The notes under the pieces were generated by a model, which saw only the letters and a program-made list of their open reading frames with translations, had not been told where the DNA came from and did no database searches. A stretch of 64,000 nt of DNA, from NCBI GenBank assembly GCA_946807835.1, contig OX327712.1, forward strand, positions 16,386,001 through 16,450,000, written 5' to 3'. Position 1 is the stretch's first letter, and the number at the start of each line of letters is the position of its first letter. Source of the DNA: Ailanthus altissimus. Taxonomy: Eukaryota > Streptophyta > Magnoliopsida > Sapindales > Simaroubaceae. Shown here piece by piece: positions 48,462-61,100 of this stretch. The position numbers and the translations under genes are program-made.

Positions 48462-48644
48462 TGTGAAGAAATAGAAAAAAAAGAATTCTTATTCATTGAT
48501 AATAAAAAAAATACATTACTATATAGATAAAACAATGTGTCCCATTTGAAAAGTTAATTAGTCTTATTTGAAAAGTTATCAATTTATTTTCTATTTTATG
48601 ATATTGACCATAAATATATATAAAATATCATATACATTTCAACA
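48462..48644 (-). repeat. 5' LTR of the Ale-like copia
   Basis: 183 bases with the same tips as the left LTR. Many of the differences are C/T and G/A changes, with this copy usually holding the A or T, as expected from decay of methylated sequence. Confidence 0.92.
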
Positions 48645-49172
48645 AAACTTATATATAAAATTTAAATATTAATTTTATTAATTTTCCTCTTTAGTAATTA
48701 AATAACATAATAACACTTTTAACAATATACAATTAAATAATTTAATATTTTTTAAAAAAAATTAATTAATAATTAAATAATTAACTATTTTTTAAAAAAA
48801 TATCTACTTTTAAAATCTCTACTTTTAAAAAACTCTAATTGAAAAACTTAATCAAACGAACCCTTAATGCTTATTATAAAGGATATACATCCTCCTCATT
48901 CTAGTTAATTAATAGAAGAATTGTTTCTTTCAGAAATTTTTTTTTTTTTTTAAAGTGAGTTTTCATATTGCCTAGAGTTCTTATATAGAAATAAATACAG
49001 AAGCATGCACGTCCCCAATCAGGATGTACAAACATTTCATGAAATTTTATACTTCTTCCCATGACAAGGAGAACCGTAATTTGCAATATTACCATATGGT
49101 AGCAAACTGTATAGACAACTCTACATTGAAAAGATGAAAATGTTGATGTATCTCACAATTCAACAGTCTAAA

Positions 49173-52100
49173 TCATCTATGCAACAGATTGTATGCGGGC
49201 ATATCTTTTACACTTGAGACGTCTTCGAGTGCAAGCTCACGCTCTAACTGTGCCCTTGTAGACTTCAAAACATCCTGAAAAATGGCAAAAATAAAACAAA
49301 TGAAACAAACACAATATACACTGTATCCAAATTCAGTACTATATTATTACTAACACCTAGTTCAATTGAATGAAATCTATCAACAGAGTAGGTGATGTTA
49401 GCTTAATTTACATTAAATTCCATATACGAAGCCCGTTTTGCTAGCCATTGAGCATCCATCATTTGAAAGGCTACACAATAGAGGTCATCAAATGCCATTT
49501 CATCTTTCTCAAGAAGTTCTAAAAAGCGGATTCCTGCAAAAGAAGATGGCTTTCCTGCATGTAGAAACATAGAACATAAATTTCTCTCCACAATTTTACG
49601 TACTAAATTTATGACTTTAACAAGTGGAGATGCAAAAATAAGAAATTAAGTGTGTTGTCGGATGAGAAAGTCTATTTCTTGAAGAAGAATACTTGGAGCC
49701 ACGCCTCTTTCCCTTTGACCATTCATTTCTTCCCATTTCCCCGCCTTTCAGAATCGAGGAGTACACCTTAATGGTTAGAAAATAAACATCAATTTTAAAA
49801 ACTTCTATTACCTGACTGAAGATCCAACATCTGTATCAACATAAAAGAAACGTTGATGCCAGCAACAGCAAAGGGATACTCCCACTCGACTCTGGTTCCA
49901 TCTTGTTTATGCAACAATCTTCGAAACACCTCCTGTGGAATGAGACCAAATCACTAAATATCAAATTTAAGAATGTTAATAGGACAAACAACCACCAAAA
50001 TCCTTTTCTTTTTCAATGCCATTCAAAATCTCAACTGCTTGAAATATAAGAGATCCATGTCATTTCAAACAAATAGACATACCGGATACATCTTGGCAAA
50101 AAATATAAGATTCTCCAATGATATAAATCCTCCACCCCTTCAAATATGTTATAAAAATGCATTAGTATGGTTTGCAGCTTAGAATTCAATATCAACCATC
50201 AATCACTAATAATTACTTCCAATTAAATTCCTCTACATACCGAAAATCTGTTGAAGGGTCTGTACCTTGCCAACCCATTTCTTTCCAGAGCTCCGATTTC
50301 AGAGGTGGCAGCTCCCTACCGGGATAAGCCAACCTCCACAACTGTCTAAGTGCATCCTGCAGCCCAAAGTTCAATTTTATCAAACTTCTAAAAATAGAAT
50401 AAAATGAAAACTCAAATTTTAAATTCCACAATGCATTTTGTATCTCCTGCTAGCATCAGAGGCAGACTACTAGGGATGGCAAAATCTGGATTTTTCTCAA
50501 CCCGGATCCGGATTTGGATTTGGATATGGATTTTTTCCCGAACCTGGGTTTTTCCACGCCGGGCCGAATCCGGGTTAAGCTCGGTTTTTCATTTTTATTT
50601 TTTATCAATTTTTTTTGGTTGTTTTGGTAAATTTTAAACTTTTGGGATTTTTATTTTATAAAACAATTGTTAGATTTGTATTTATAGTTTGTATTGTATA
50701 ATTTATATTTATATTTTAATATGTATAATTTGTATAATATGCATTTTTAGTGTAAAATATATTTTTTATTCTTGTTACAATTTTTTTCTTCAATTTTTTA
50801 GGTTAAATTTAAACTTTTGGGACATTTATTTTGTAAAACAATTATTAGATTAATATATATCAAAGATTAAGAATTAATTTAGAATTTTTTTTAAAATTAA
50901 AAATTAAAAAAAGGAATCTGGGCCGAATCTAGGCCGGGCCCAGATCCGGATTTCTCAAAAAATCTGGATTTTTCCAGGCCAGGCTGGGTTTCTAGTTTTT
51001 CCACGTCCGGATCCAGATCCAGATCGAGCTTTTTTGCCATCCCTACAGACTACCACAAATTACTGAGGTTTTGAAGTTCAATTATAGAGCACAGTACTTT
51101 TTCTTTTTCCCTCTGACAAGGGAGTGAAATTAAACAAACATGTTTCAGGTTAAGGCTATCCATTTCTTCTGAGGGATCACTATTGTTGGTCCATCAGCAT
51201 GGTTTTTATCTTAATTTTCTATTATTCAATTACAGTGCACAGTCTGGATTAGTTCAATCTCAAGGGCAACAGCTTCTTAGTGGAATTAAGTCTTAAAAAC
51301 CCTACAGGCATTGTAATGATTCAATATGAATGAAGTGAATTACATCAGAATTCTGCAGCGGTATGGAGTTTCAAAGCCCTAGAGTAAACGGTGATTCCTT
51401 TCCAGCAGGAATAATTGCCAGAACTCTAATAGAGTATGGCACATTCCTGAACTCTTTTCCACTCTAAAGTTTCTTCCTGTTTTGCAATAACAATTGAAAT
51501 GGTAATCATAGCTTCTAAAACCTATTTCCACTTTTTACTGATTCTGAAAGTCATAACCCTAATAGAATACCTATATTTGTGTCAATCTACATTACCTATG
51601 AGCATAATCAAGTATCTTGTCATTGGTAGTAGATTTTCTAAACAAGTGGCAATGATGATGTAACTCATGGTTGTTGATCAAGAAAACTCAGCTTGTGTAT
51701 CTAATTCTATAATGTTAGACAGCCAACATGTCGATAAAAAGTCAAATGCGGAAGCAGATCCTCCACAATCTATCTTTGCATTTTCACGAGCAAACATTCG
51801 AGGAGAAAATGTTATGCAGAGAATCGTATCGAAGGCATATGAGATTCATTATTTAAGTGGTATGGTTGACAAGTCTTTCCAAAATCCTCGTAGCAAAATT
51901 TTGACAAAGCACCATAACATTCAAATTCAAACTATCATTTTAGAGTCCTGGTTAAGTGGCTAAAATTTCCTAAGCTAACTTTGTGGTTTACTTTAACTTA
52001 ATGTGCAAAACAAACTTTGAAATTAATACCTAAACCAAATACTTTTATTTTTAAGCATAAACAGATGAGATTGAAGCCAAATAGCAATACAATACTTCAA

Positions 52101-53398
52101 TCACAGAAAGAGATTGAACAAAACTTACTTGATGGTCCACTCGAGTTCCATCAAAGGGGACTTCCAGCCTTTGTTGTAGATATCTAAGCCTTTCCTCCTA
52201 AAGTGAAACCAATTTATAGCATTGAAGTATAACTATTGGAGCAATTCAAGTAGACAAATTTAAAATAACTCATATTCACCCAATATATTTCATGTTATAG
52301 TGTTGTTCCTGAAAATAAAGTAAATATATATGCCTTAGTAGGAATAAGATATAATGCTAAATACCTGTAGTGGACTAAGAGAATGTGGTAAAAGCTTCCG
52401 GCTCAGCCCACTTTGAGTGACAGAAGTTCGAGGCAAAAGTCGACCAATAAGTGACCCAGATCCGTATACAATATTAGCTACAAAAGCCAAGACTAAACCT
52501 GTAAGTTGACAAGACACCTCTACTATTCCCAACTAGAACAATGTCATCAAAAACCATAGGGCACATAACATCTAATGAACCAAACAAATTCATTTTTCAC
52601 AGAAGAAAGCAAAATAATTGAAACTAAACGTAACATAAACAAGCAACACAATGTCCATCCAGATTCAGAAATTGTTTGGATGAATATCAATACACATCTG
52701 ATCTGAAAATTAAATTTCATAGATCCTTTTACAAATGACATATTTTGTTTCTCTGAGATTCAGCATTATGAACAACCAAACAACTCTCGATTCTACCGTA
52801 ACCTACACAATCTTCTAAACTTAAATCGAGAAAAAAATCCAGTATGCTTTCATAACTAACCATGAAGAATCAAATATATCACAAAGCAAACCTTGTAAGC
52901 TTCATTAACTAGCAATTGTAATTTTCCAATATATCTAAATCAGCTAACTAAATCATCACAAATCACAGGCCACTGCTTCATTCCTAAACAATGAATAAAA
53001 CAGTCCTTAACAAATAAATAGCACAGCATACCTAACCACTGAGCCCATTGCGCGATCAACTGAGAGAAGATAAAGGTCCAATGCAAGCCTGCCTTTCTAT
53101 GCTCATCGTCCCAAATAATATCGTCAGTTCTATGTCTCTACATCAACAACACATCAAAAAATCTAGTTAAAAACTCTTGTTTATATTTTTTGTAATTTTC
53201 CATTCAATAAGCTGCAATGCTAACATACTGAACGAATATTCAAACCTCAACGAGCTTCTCATCATGATTACTATCATCTTGATGGTTAGCTAACAAAGGC
53301 TCACTCAAGCTATCTAACCCAGATGTTTCCAAATGCTCATGCCGTTTCCCGTCAACATCTCCGTGATGAAGTCGCCGCCGCAAAGTTCTCGACGTCAT
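49173..53398 (-). CDS. ELMO/CED-12 domain-containing protein, nine exons, intact
   Basis: Exons from 5' to 3' on the minus strand: 53246-53398, 53032-53137, 52365-52498, 52129-52197, 50241-50356, 50083-50137, 49812-49932, 49412-49554, 49173-49274. They sum to 999 bases, 332 residues plus stop, all with GT-AG introns and matching phases. The N-end (MTSRTLRRRLHHGDVDGKRHEHLETSG) is the conserved start of plant ELMO-domain proteins. A hydrophobic stretch (WTFIFSQLIAQWAQWL ... LVLAFVANIVYGSGSLIGRLL, about residues 65-105) follows. The ELMO domain occupies about residues 130-310, with ALRQLWRLAYPGRELP, WKEMGWQGTDPSTDFRG, SLENLIFFAKMYP, WEYPFAVAGINVSFML and RFLELLEKDEMAFDDLYC. The animal relatives regulate small GTPases (ELMOD proteins are Arf/Arl GAPs); the plant role is inferred. 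Intron 4 (50357-52128) holds a MITE. The ATG is the first in frame. Confidence 0.95.
50471..51045. mobile_element. hAT-type MITE in ELMO intron 4, with 8-bp target duplication
   Basis: 575 bases with tips TAGGGATGGCAAA / TTTGCCATCCCTA as inverted repeats, and perfect 8-base direct repeats CAGACTAC at 50463-50470 and 51046-51053. Eight-base duplications and this tip type are characteristic of hAT elements. Both arms are rich in CCGGATCCGGATTTGGATTT-type words; the centre is AT-rich and non-coding. Confidence 0.92.
51054..52128. other. Rest of ELMO intron 4
   Basis: About 1.1 kb of unremarkable intron sequence. A 98-codon open frame on the plus strand (51667-51963) lies here; it has no recognisable similarity and is probably chance. 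Confidence 0.5.
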
Positions 53399-55177
53399 GA
53401 TGAATTAAACCCTAATTCCCCGAAAACACGATTAAAATAATTATTATGACACAAAGCTTCAAAGTTAAAATTATCACAAACCCACATGCAAATTGAAACT
53501 CCAAACTCCAAAATTGATATACTGCATGCAAATATACCCAATAATTGAACTAAATCCGCTTACAATCATTAGCCAAATCTCCAAAAACAAGAAAACTCAC
53601 ACCGAGAAAAAAAAATAGCCCGAACTATTAAGAAGAAAATAGATAGAATAGAGATACCGGGAAACGTATGAGCAAAGGCAAAAGGGATTGCTGGGTCGGT
53701 TAGCTTGAGAAGTCCCCCAATAGCAGAATCGAAAAGAAATGCCCAAAAGAGGGGAAAAGAAAAACAAAAGATGAAATTTGTATTTAATGGATAAAAAGGT
53801 AAGTCTAAAAATAGTTAGAAGAGAAAGAGAACAAATTGCAATAAATAGAGGCCAAAAGAGATTCAACAAAAATAAAATATTTAAGTCGTGAATAATGACC
53901 CTTCGCAAATAAGCAAACTAGCAAAGTGGACTTCATTTATTTAAGACGTTGTTTTTATATTGATTTAACAAAATAATAAGAAGAAAAAAAAAATCTGAAA
54001 AAATGGCTGGGGATTCTAATTGGTTCATTGACGTTTCTTGCGTATAAGGTCTAAAAGACAACTCAGTTTTAAAGTTAGTCAAGTTCCGTTCAACATCAAG
54101 AAGGAAATGATACGGTGCGTTTAGAGTAGTATATTAGACAAATCTCTAACTTTCGAAGATACTTGTACTATGCTAGCTAGCATTGTCTCGTCTCGATTCC
54201 GATCACAAACCTTTGCATTTACTTACATGGCTTGCACTTCTATAGTAGGGGGGACCAATAAAAACATAACAACTGATGCCAAAATTAGCATAAAAAACCA
54301 GATGATGGTCTCAACATGAATATGTTTTTCAACATATAAATCGATTTGGATTGGAGTACACCTTTTGCGGATAAGATCTAAGAATTTCGCTGCTCATAGT
54401 GCAAATCTAAGACGGATCCAGGGTTAAGCGTGCTCTTAACAATCACTTGATTGTTTTGGCAAGACGATGGTGATAATTTGCTAATGCTCAATGATGATAT
54501 TCTGGAGAGACGAGGTCTAGTTACATAGCTACTCCTTACCTATAACTGCAAAGATTATAAAATGATACGGATTAAATTTGTTCAGGAAACCATCTGGCCC
54601 GCAAAACACAAGTTCGTTTCCAAAGTGCTTCCAAAAGTACACGATGAAATTGGATTCAGTTAAACACTAAATGAGAGGAAGCTTGCAGCTACTATACAAG
54701 CTGCTGAGCACCTGCGAATTCTTACGACAAGCAGCTTCTGAGGCCAGAAGATTTGAACCCCTGTTCCACGACCCGTTGCATATGCATTCATAATTTCAAG
54801 GCAAACAATATGGAAGAAACGTCAATGAAAAAGTTTTAGTTCGGGGAATTCAATGAGAGGATAATGCACAGATACATTGCAACATGGTATGCCCACATGG
54901 ATTTTGCTACCATGTTGTGATAATTTCATCTAGGGTTAAGAGCATGGCGGAGAAATAGGGTTAGGAAACATTTAAGAATCCTAAGGTGGTGTGTGTGTTT
55001 GTGATAGGACTTCAGATGAAGTCTTACATAAATTCTAACTAAATTTCTATTAATTTACATAATAGCACAGTTCCCGGAAGACCTTGTGGCCTTCAGGATT
55101 TCAAAACAAACTCAATGTCGAGATCTTCAATACAGGATGGCTTGAAAGATTCTGGTCCGGTCACTTTCCAGGAGTGC
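53399..55177 (-). other. Interval between the ELMO and CID genes
   Basis: Right of the ELMO start lies its 5' UTR and promoter. A candidate 5' UTR intron runs from about 53656 (TTTCCCG|GTATCTC on the minus strand) to about 53415 (GGGGAATTAG|GG). Near 55177 it holds the 3' UTR of the CID/RPRD-type gene. Nothing else is recognised; the two genes run in the same direction, head to tail. Confidence 0.45.
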
Positions 55178-58100
55178 TTACTGCCGCGGTAGAGGTGATG
55201 TCGATGGCTGGCTTTGCCCATAGAAACCAATGCCCGGTGGTCGGTAGTATCCTCCTGCGGCTGGCTGCTGCTGCTGTGGCTGCTGCGGCTGTTGTAATGA
55301 CTGAGAAGCAGGTCTCCCTAAACCCATTGCAATATGTGGAGGCAGCGGGGGTGGTGGTGGTAGTGTATTTGCTCCAAACCCGTATGGCATAACCCCAACC
55401 ATCATACCAGTAGACTGAACATACTGACTTGTTGGCTGATTTGCTGGTGAGAGTGGTGATGGTGGGAGGGGAGCATGAGTGAATGGAGATTGGGTCTGGT
55501 TAACTTGGGACATGGGTTGCATACTTGTAGACAGTGGAACCGGCATATTGGTTTCTGGTTGCTGTTGTACGGGGCTAAAATAAGCTATATTACCCACATC
55601 AGAAACAGCTATTGATTTGTCAAGTTTGGGCCGTTTTTCTGGAGGGAATATGGGGAACCCTGCAGAGAATACACCAGTGCTTAAGCCACCATTCTTGGCA
55701 GCTTCTTCTGCAACAAGAGATGAAAGGACAGAGGTAAGCATTTGTGCAGAGGATGTAGAGGCCGCAAGTTTAGCTGCAACAGCAGCTGCTGCTGCTTTCT
55801 TGTTCTCTTCCTCGGTGGTTTTCAATGGGTCAAATGAAATGACATGATGGTTACGAGAAGGTTGGGGTGTAATGCTTTTTGGCTTAACTGAGGGAAGAAT
55901 AGGTTCTGACACTCTTGTGGCCTCCGTTCCTGGGGTAATGCTGGTTGTTGGAAGACTAGGAACTAGAGATGATGTCAACCTTTTCCTCATATCAATTGCT
56001 CGCTCAATCTGAGCACAGGCAACCTGCATTATAGTCAACAATTTAAGTTCATCCAATCAAAGCAACCATCAAATCTCTAAGTTTATTTCATACTAATAAT
56101 AGAACGCAAATACATAGATTCTCTTACAAATTAAATACAAACAAGAGTATAATCACATCACTCCATCTAAAAACCCAAAATCAGAACTTGACACATGAAC
56201 TGAAAAAATATTAAGATAATTCTAATATAAAAATTCCTCTACAGCAAAGTTCATATCAACATGTCTTTGAACACCCATCTTGGACAGATGCCCAAATACA
56301 CATACTTGCACATACACACATTGAACCAGGCATACATCCTACATGTAAGCACCAAAAGCATATTTTTTTTATTTTAGGTACCAAAATAAGATCATTAAAC
56401 TGAGACAAGATATCGAATGACAAACACAGTAACAAACCACCGATATTCAAGCTTCACCAGAATAAATTCACAAATGAGAAACCATCAGAGTGAATCAAAC
56501 AAACACCAGCAGATCACACCCTAAGAAAACAATACTGCAGCTTGAAAATTTCTCCAAACACTTTCTGTGGGTTTGAGTTACATTTTGCCAGACTTGCTCC
56601 ACGGATTTCAGTATAGAATGCCAACAAACAGCTAAACAGCCATAGAATTTCAAACAGAGATACAACTCAGGAAAACTAAATATGCAAAAAAGCCAATATA
56701 GGATAAAAAGAAAGTGAGAGAAGGTGGTACACTTGGCCATTCATACATGCACAGAATCTAGTGGTGCATCTTAGTGCCAAAGCAATGAGTTTTCATCACT
56801 CATTTCCCACCTAGCTGAGCACCTTTTAAACTAAGCAAATACTCTTTATTAGAATAAGTTTCAGTGTTTTTTTTTCTTTTTTGTACTCTTATCCCCAGTC
56901 TTTCATGCCAGCTATTATCTTTCTCTTTTTCATTCAGAAGGCTTTGTTGTTATAGATATTTAGCATTGAAACTACTCGGTATACATTTTGGAGAGGACCA
57001 ATTGCTTTCCCAAACTAATCTTGGTTGCGCTCTATTATTAGTATAACTAGTGAACTTGCAGAGCTAAACTTAACGGACTAACTGCTTAATGAGTTTCCCA
57101 GGCCATTTAAGACAGCTTGTGCGTAATTGAAACCATTTTAAAAGAAAATCAATTAAATAAATTAATTAATTTGAATTAACCATTAAAATAATTTTATGTA
57201 TTATAATAAGTTAACAAATGAATTGAATACATCTAGATATATATGTGTGTGTGTGTATTAATTACTAACGGATTCCAATTATTTTAGTAATTTAATTAAT
57301 ATGAAATGAATTTGCTTATCATAAGATAATTGAATATTAATCAATTATTTTATGTTATTAAATAAATAATTCATTTCATATTAATTAAATATTTATGCAA
57401 TTAATATAATATAATGAAATTATACTGGAACAACAATAAAATATAAAAAATAATCGTATGATATTTTTATAGAAAAATTTAATTAAATATTTTTATTATC
57501 TCTATTATTAGGTAAAATAAAATAATGTAATGAAATTACATTAACTAAATAATATTTATATTTACTATTAGATGAACAAAAATATATAATCATAAACAGC
57601 ATATTTAAAAATAATGATCTAATATTTATGAATAATATATTTAGCTTTAAATAACTTGTCCCATAATATCCCAAGGGTGCCATGAGATACAAATTTTTGC
57701 TTTTTTAGCCATTAAATTGTGGGCCCAAGATAAATTGTGTGGATCTCAGATTTGTTATCCCAACCTATTTCATTTGCACCAAACAAAGAATTGCTTAAAA
57801 ATTTAACAAAATAATCCAATCCCATATCATATCCTATATACCAAACAGACTGTAAGCATAGCTTCAGCTTGAACCAATGAAAGAGTCAGCTGTGATATTT
57901 CCTAAATGAAAATCTGAAGCATAAAACTTCATGTTACATTTCAGAAAGGGCCTGATATAAGCCATCTACCGGACAATGGCATCTCTGTCACTTACAATAA
58001 AACCTGAACAGCAGCTCATTTTACCCACAGATGTACATTGTTATCATTTCAGAAGCCTTGAATACACTGAGAAGCATAATGTAATTCAAAAAGCCATCTC

Positions 58101-61100
58101 AGAAATCCAATTCAAACTACTATTGTGCTCACTTTAAGCATTATACTATTTGACTTCAAGAAAATGCTAAATAAAAACTCTAAACTAGTCAATTCCCTAG
58201 TACTAAATCTCTTGATATATTTTTCTTCAGCATTCTAAGACAAACACCTGAAGAAATCAAATGCTTGAGAACAAGTTTATTAGTTACTATTATAATGAGT
58301 TCTGGCAGTTAGCATATCCATAGGCTCCTCGGAATCATTCCACATGCAAAAGTCAAAGACACACCAAAGAAGCACATAAATGGTGCTCCCTCTACCTGTA
58401 TGTGAGGCTAGATGTCCTTATTTTACAAAAATGAGGACGGCCCAATGAGATCAGTGGCTCTCAAATCATTGTCTTTTCCATTTAAAAGCAAGAAGGTAAC
58501 TTTTTTGCTGGCATTAGCAAGCTGGTTTAAACAAAAAACAATGATTTGACAGCAAGTGCATCAATCAAACGGCTGACTATGTCACCTCACTTTTATAAAT
58601 AAGGACATCCTTATTAGAGAAAGATTCTACAATTGTATATACAATCTAAACAAAATCAATTAGCTAGTGATGGTTGTATTAAAAAGAGAGAAAAAAAAAC
58701 ACTATCCTTAGGTTTGACCCTTCTATTATGTATTTTGTCTACTGGTACCCACGCCGCTACGAAGGCTTCAAAAGAATGCTGATATAATTGACTACTCTAG
58801 TTAGTGAATGCACGATGCTCCTTTATCCCAGAGATAATGGTGCACAAAAGCTTCACTAATTCTCAAAAGCATATGAGCAGCTGACCACAGCGAGAAAGAA
58901 TTTCTATAATAGCAACATATAACAGCTTATTTTCTCCAATAAACTACTCCATCAAATTGCACAATCTAATGTAATCTTTATTCCACGAACCAGTACAACC
59001 ACAATCTCACTTCTTCATCATGATCTGGGACCAAGAAGTACTTTAAAACCAAACACTTAGCTAATGAATATAATGAGCAATAACTGGAGCACAGAAAATA
59101 GTTATCCTTACTTGCAACTGCACGCGGATAAGCTCCAGCTTCGATTCCTGAAAAACTTTATTCATCAGTAAGGAGTTTAAATTGCAAATTTAGCATTTTA
59201 ACAGAACTCTAAGCTGTAAGAGAGTTGTACTTGGTCCTGAAGTGCTTCTTTGAGCTGGAAGACCAAGGCAGCTCTTGTTGTTTCAGCACTTTCTAGTTGT
59301 CCAACACATTGCTGGAGGACATTCTCCTGCTCTTGCAGTTGATCCACCAAAGCAGATCCATGCTGATTCCCTAATAGAAATGAATATAGAAGCCAAGACA
59401 TGAAAAGTTGAAAACAGATTCATTTCCTAGAAAGGCAAGCAGAGACATAGGAGTCACTAAATGGGGAATTCATGAAACTGAAATAAGTCTAAATCTGCAG
59501 ATTGCATCAAAGTCAATATCAAACTAATGCCCCAACTTTGAAGCCTTTTCTAGAGGCATTTCAGTTTCTTTCTTTCTTCATACTCAAACATCTCACAACC
59601 TCCCTAAGTTGACCAAGTCCAAACTAGGGAATAGAGTCAGGCCATACAACCATACCAGTGAAGAACCCTGTCTAATATCCCAGTTAAGTCTGTGAGAGCA
59701 GATTTTATGTGCTTCATCACTAGATATGCTCTATCTGTAGTAGGCCAAATCTGAAAAATTCAACATTTGGAATCACAAAAATTGGCAAGCACCAACAACA
59801 CTAAAGTCCCAAAACAGACCTATTTCTAGCATAAAAGGTGCTATTTCATGACTACATACCATTTTAAGTCTTTCCTAACTCTCTGGTAACATAGAAGCTG
59901 GAAGAAAGGCAGAGGAAAAGAAGAGTTTTCACAAAAGCTTCTTCACTCTATTGGTTGAAGAAAAAAGTTTAAGAGGGAAAAGTACCCAGAAGCATAGAAG
60001 TTCAAAATAGGAACGATATTACTGAGTACCACTCGCCCCAAAAGCTTAAACTGAAAAAATAAGGCCCAACACTACACTTTAAACTCCAATAATTCATATG
60101 ATATCCATGACCAAATCATTAACAGACTTATCACATAAATATAAGCACACACGTGCACAAATCCAAACACAGGACAGACTTACTTCAAATCATAATTTAA
60201 TTAATATAGAGGAATTCACATATAAGACCTTTTCATCAACATATTGAGGAGACCTTGATCCTAAAATGCTTATAGAAATATGACCTACATTTATGATTCA
60301 AACTCTAGCAATATTTCTCCTCTTCAACTTGATATTCGTTCCTTTCTTTCTATCAACCAACAAATTTCAGGGAGAGAAAAAATTATATGACTTGAACAAA
60401 TACCAACTGCTTAACTTTCAGCAGGATTATAGAAGAACTACCCTATATTGAAGACCAGATTTAGATCATCAGCTTGACATGAATGAAGAAACTTTTGGTT
60501 AAGTGCCAAATGTAGTTACTTGGACCCTAAAGTGTATTTGATGCTTCCATCACTATACAAGGATTCATTCAAGTCAATAATTTAATTAATCTAAATTACC
60601 TAGAAGCCTTTAATATATACAATAGGCTTTAGTTCCCTCTTATCTAGATGGTGAATGAATATGGATCATGTTTACTTGAAAGCTGTTAAGCCCAGCATCT
60701 TATGCTGAAGCAAGATAGTTAAAACCTTCGTTTTTCTGGTCAGATAGTCAAAACATTAAACAACTAAGGCACTTGCAAAGACAACTGACTTGCACGTATA
60801 GATACGTAAAAGGAATGTCCCACTCTCCAAAAACCTTCATGTAAAAAGTATCGACAATGTCATCAGATTGAACCACAAAATCTCACAAATAACCACCCAT
60901 AATTTTATTGCAATAAGAAAGCATCTAACCCCATGGAAAAACTACCTTGAACTGGAGTATTTTCAACGTCTTCACCAATTTTACCCACATGTTGCACAGC
61001 AGCATTACACTTGTTTAAAGCAGCTTCTTCATCAAGATGTTCATCGAGTACAGATTGAAACGCAGTTAATATCTTTTCTGGCAAACCTCCAACAGTCAAT

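Larger units (their letters stand above)
44142..48644 (-). mobile_element. Complete Ale/Retrofit-like Ty1/copia element with 5-bp target duplication
   Basis: 4503 bases. Two 183-base LTRs (44142-44324 and 48462-48644) are flanked by perfect AAACT direct repeats (44137-44141 and 48645-48649). The primer site directly abuts the right LTR and the purine tract abuts the left LTR. Pol order on the minus strand is protease, pre-integrase/integrase, RT, RNase H. About 20 differences between the LTRs (roughly 12%) make it much older than the chromovirus at 3208-6825. It is disabled by many stops and has no recognisable gag. Confidence 0.93.
43617..48863 (+). mobile_element. AT-rich non-autonomous element, family B, split by a copia insertion
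   Basis: Left part 43617-44141 (GGGTCTCTTTATTGGC...) and right part 48650-48863 (...AATCAAACGAACCC) make about 740 bases once the copia element and its target duplication are removed. It is homologous, inverted, to the two ends of 32071-35000. The tips GGGT.../...ACCC fit a PIF/Harbinger-like MITE, but a clear 3-base target duplication is not seen. Confidence 0.65.

Noticed and set aside
51667..51963. 98-codon plus-strand open frame in ELMO intron 4
   Set aside because: It lies antisense within an intron, with no known motif and ordinary intron composition.
55084..55847. Plus-strand open frames opposite the last exon of the CID gene
   Set aside because: These are antisense shadows of the proline/glutamine/alanine-rich coding exon.
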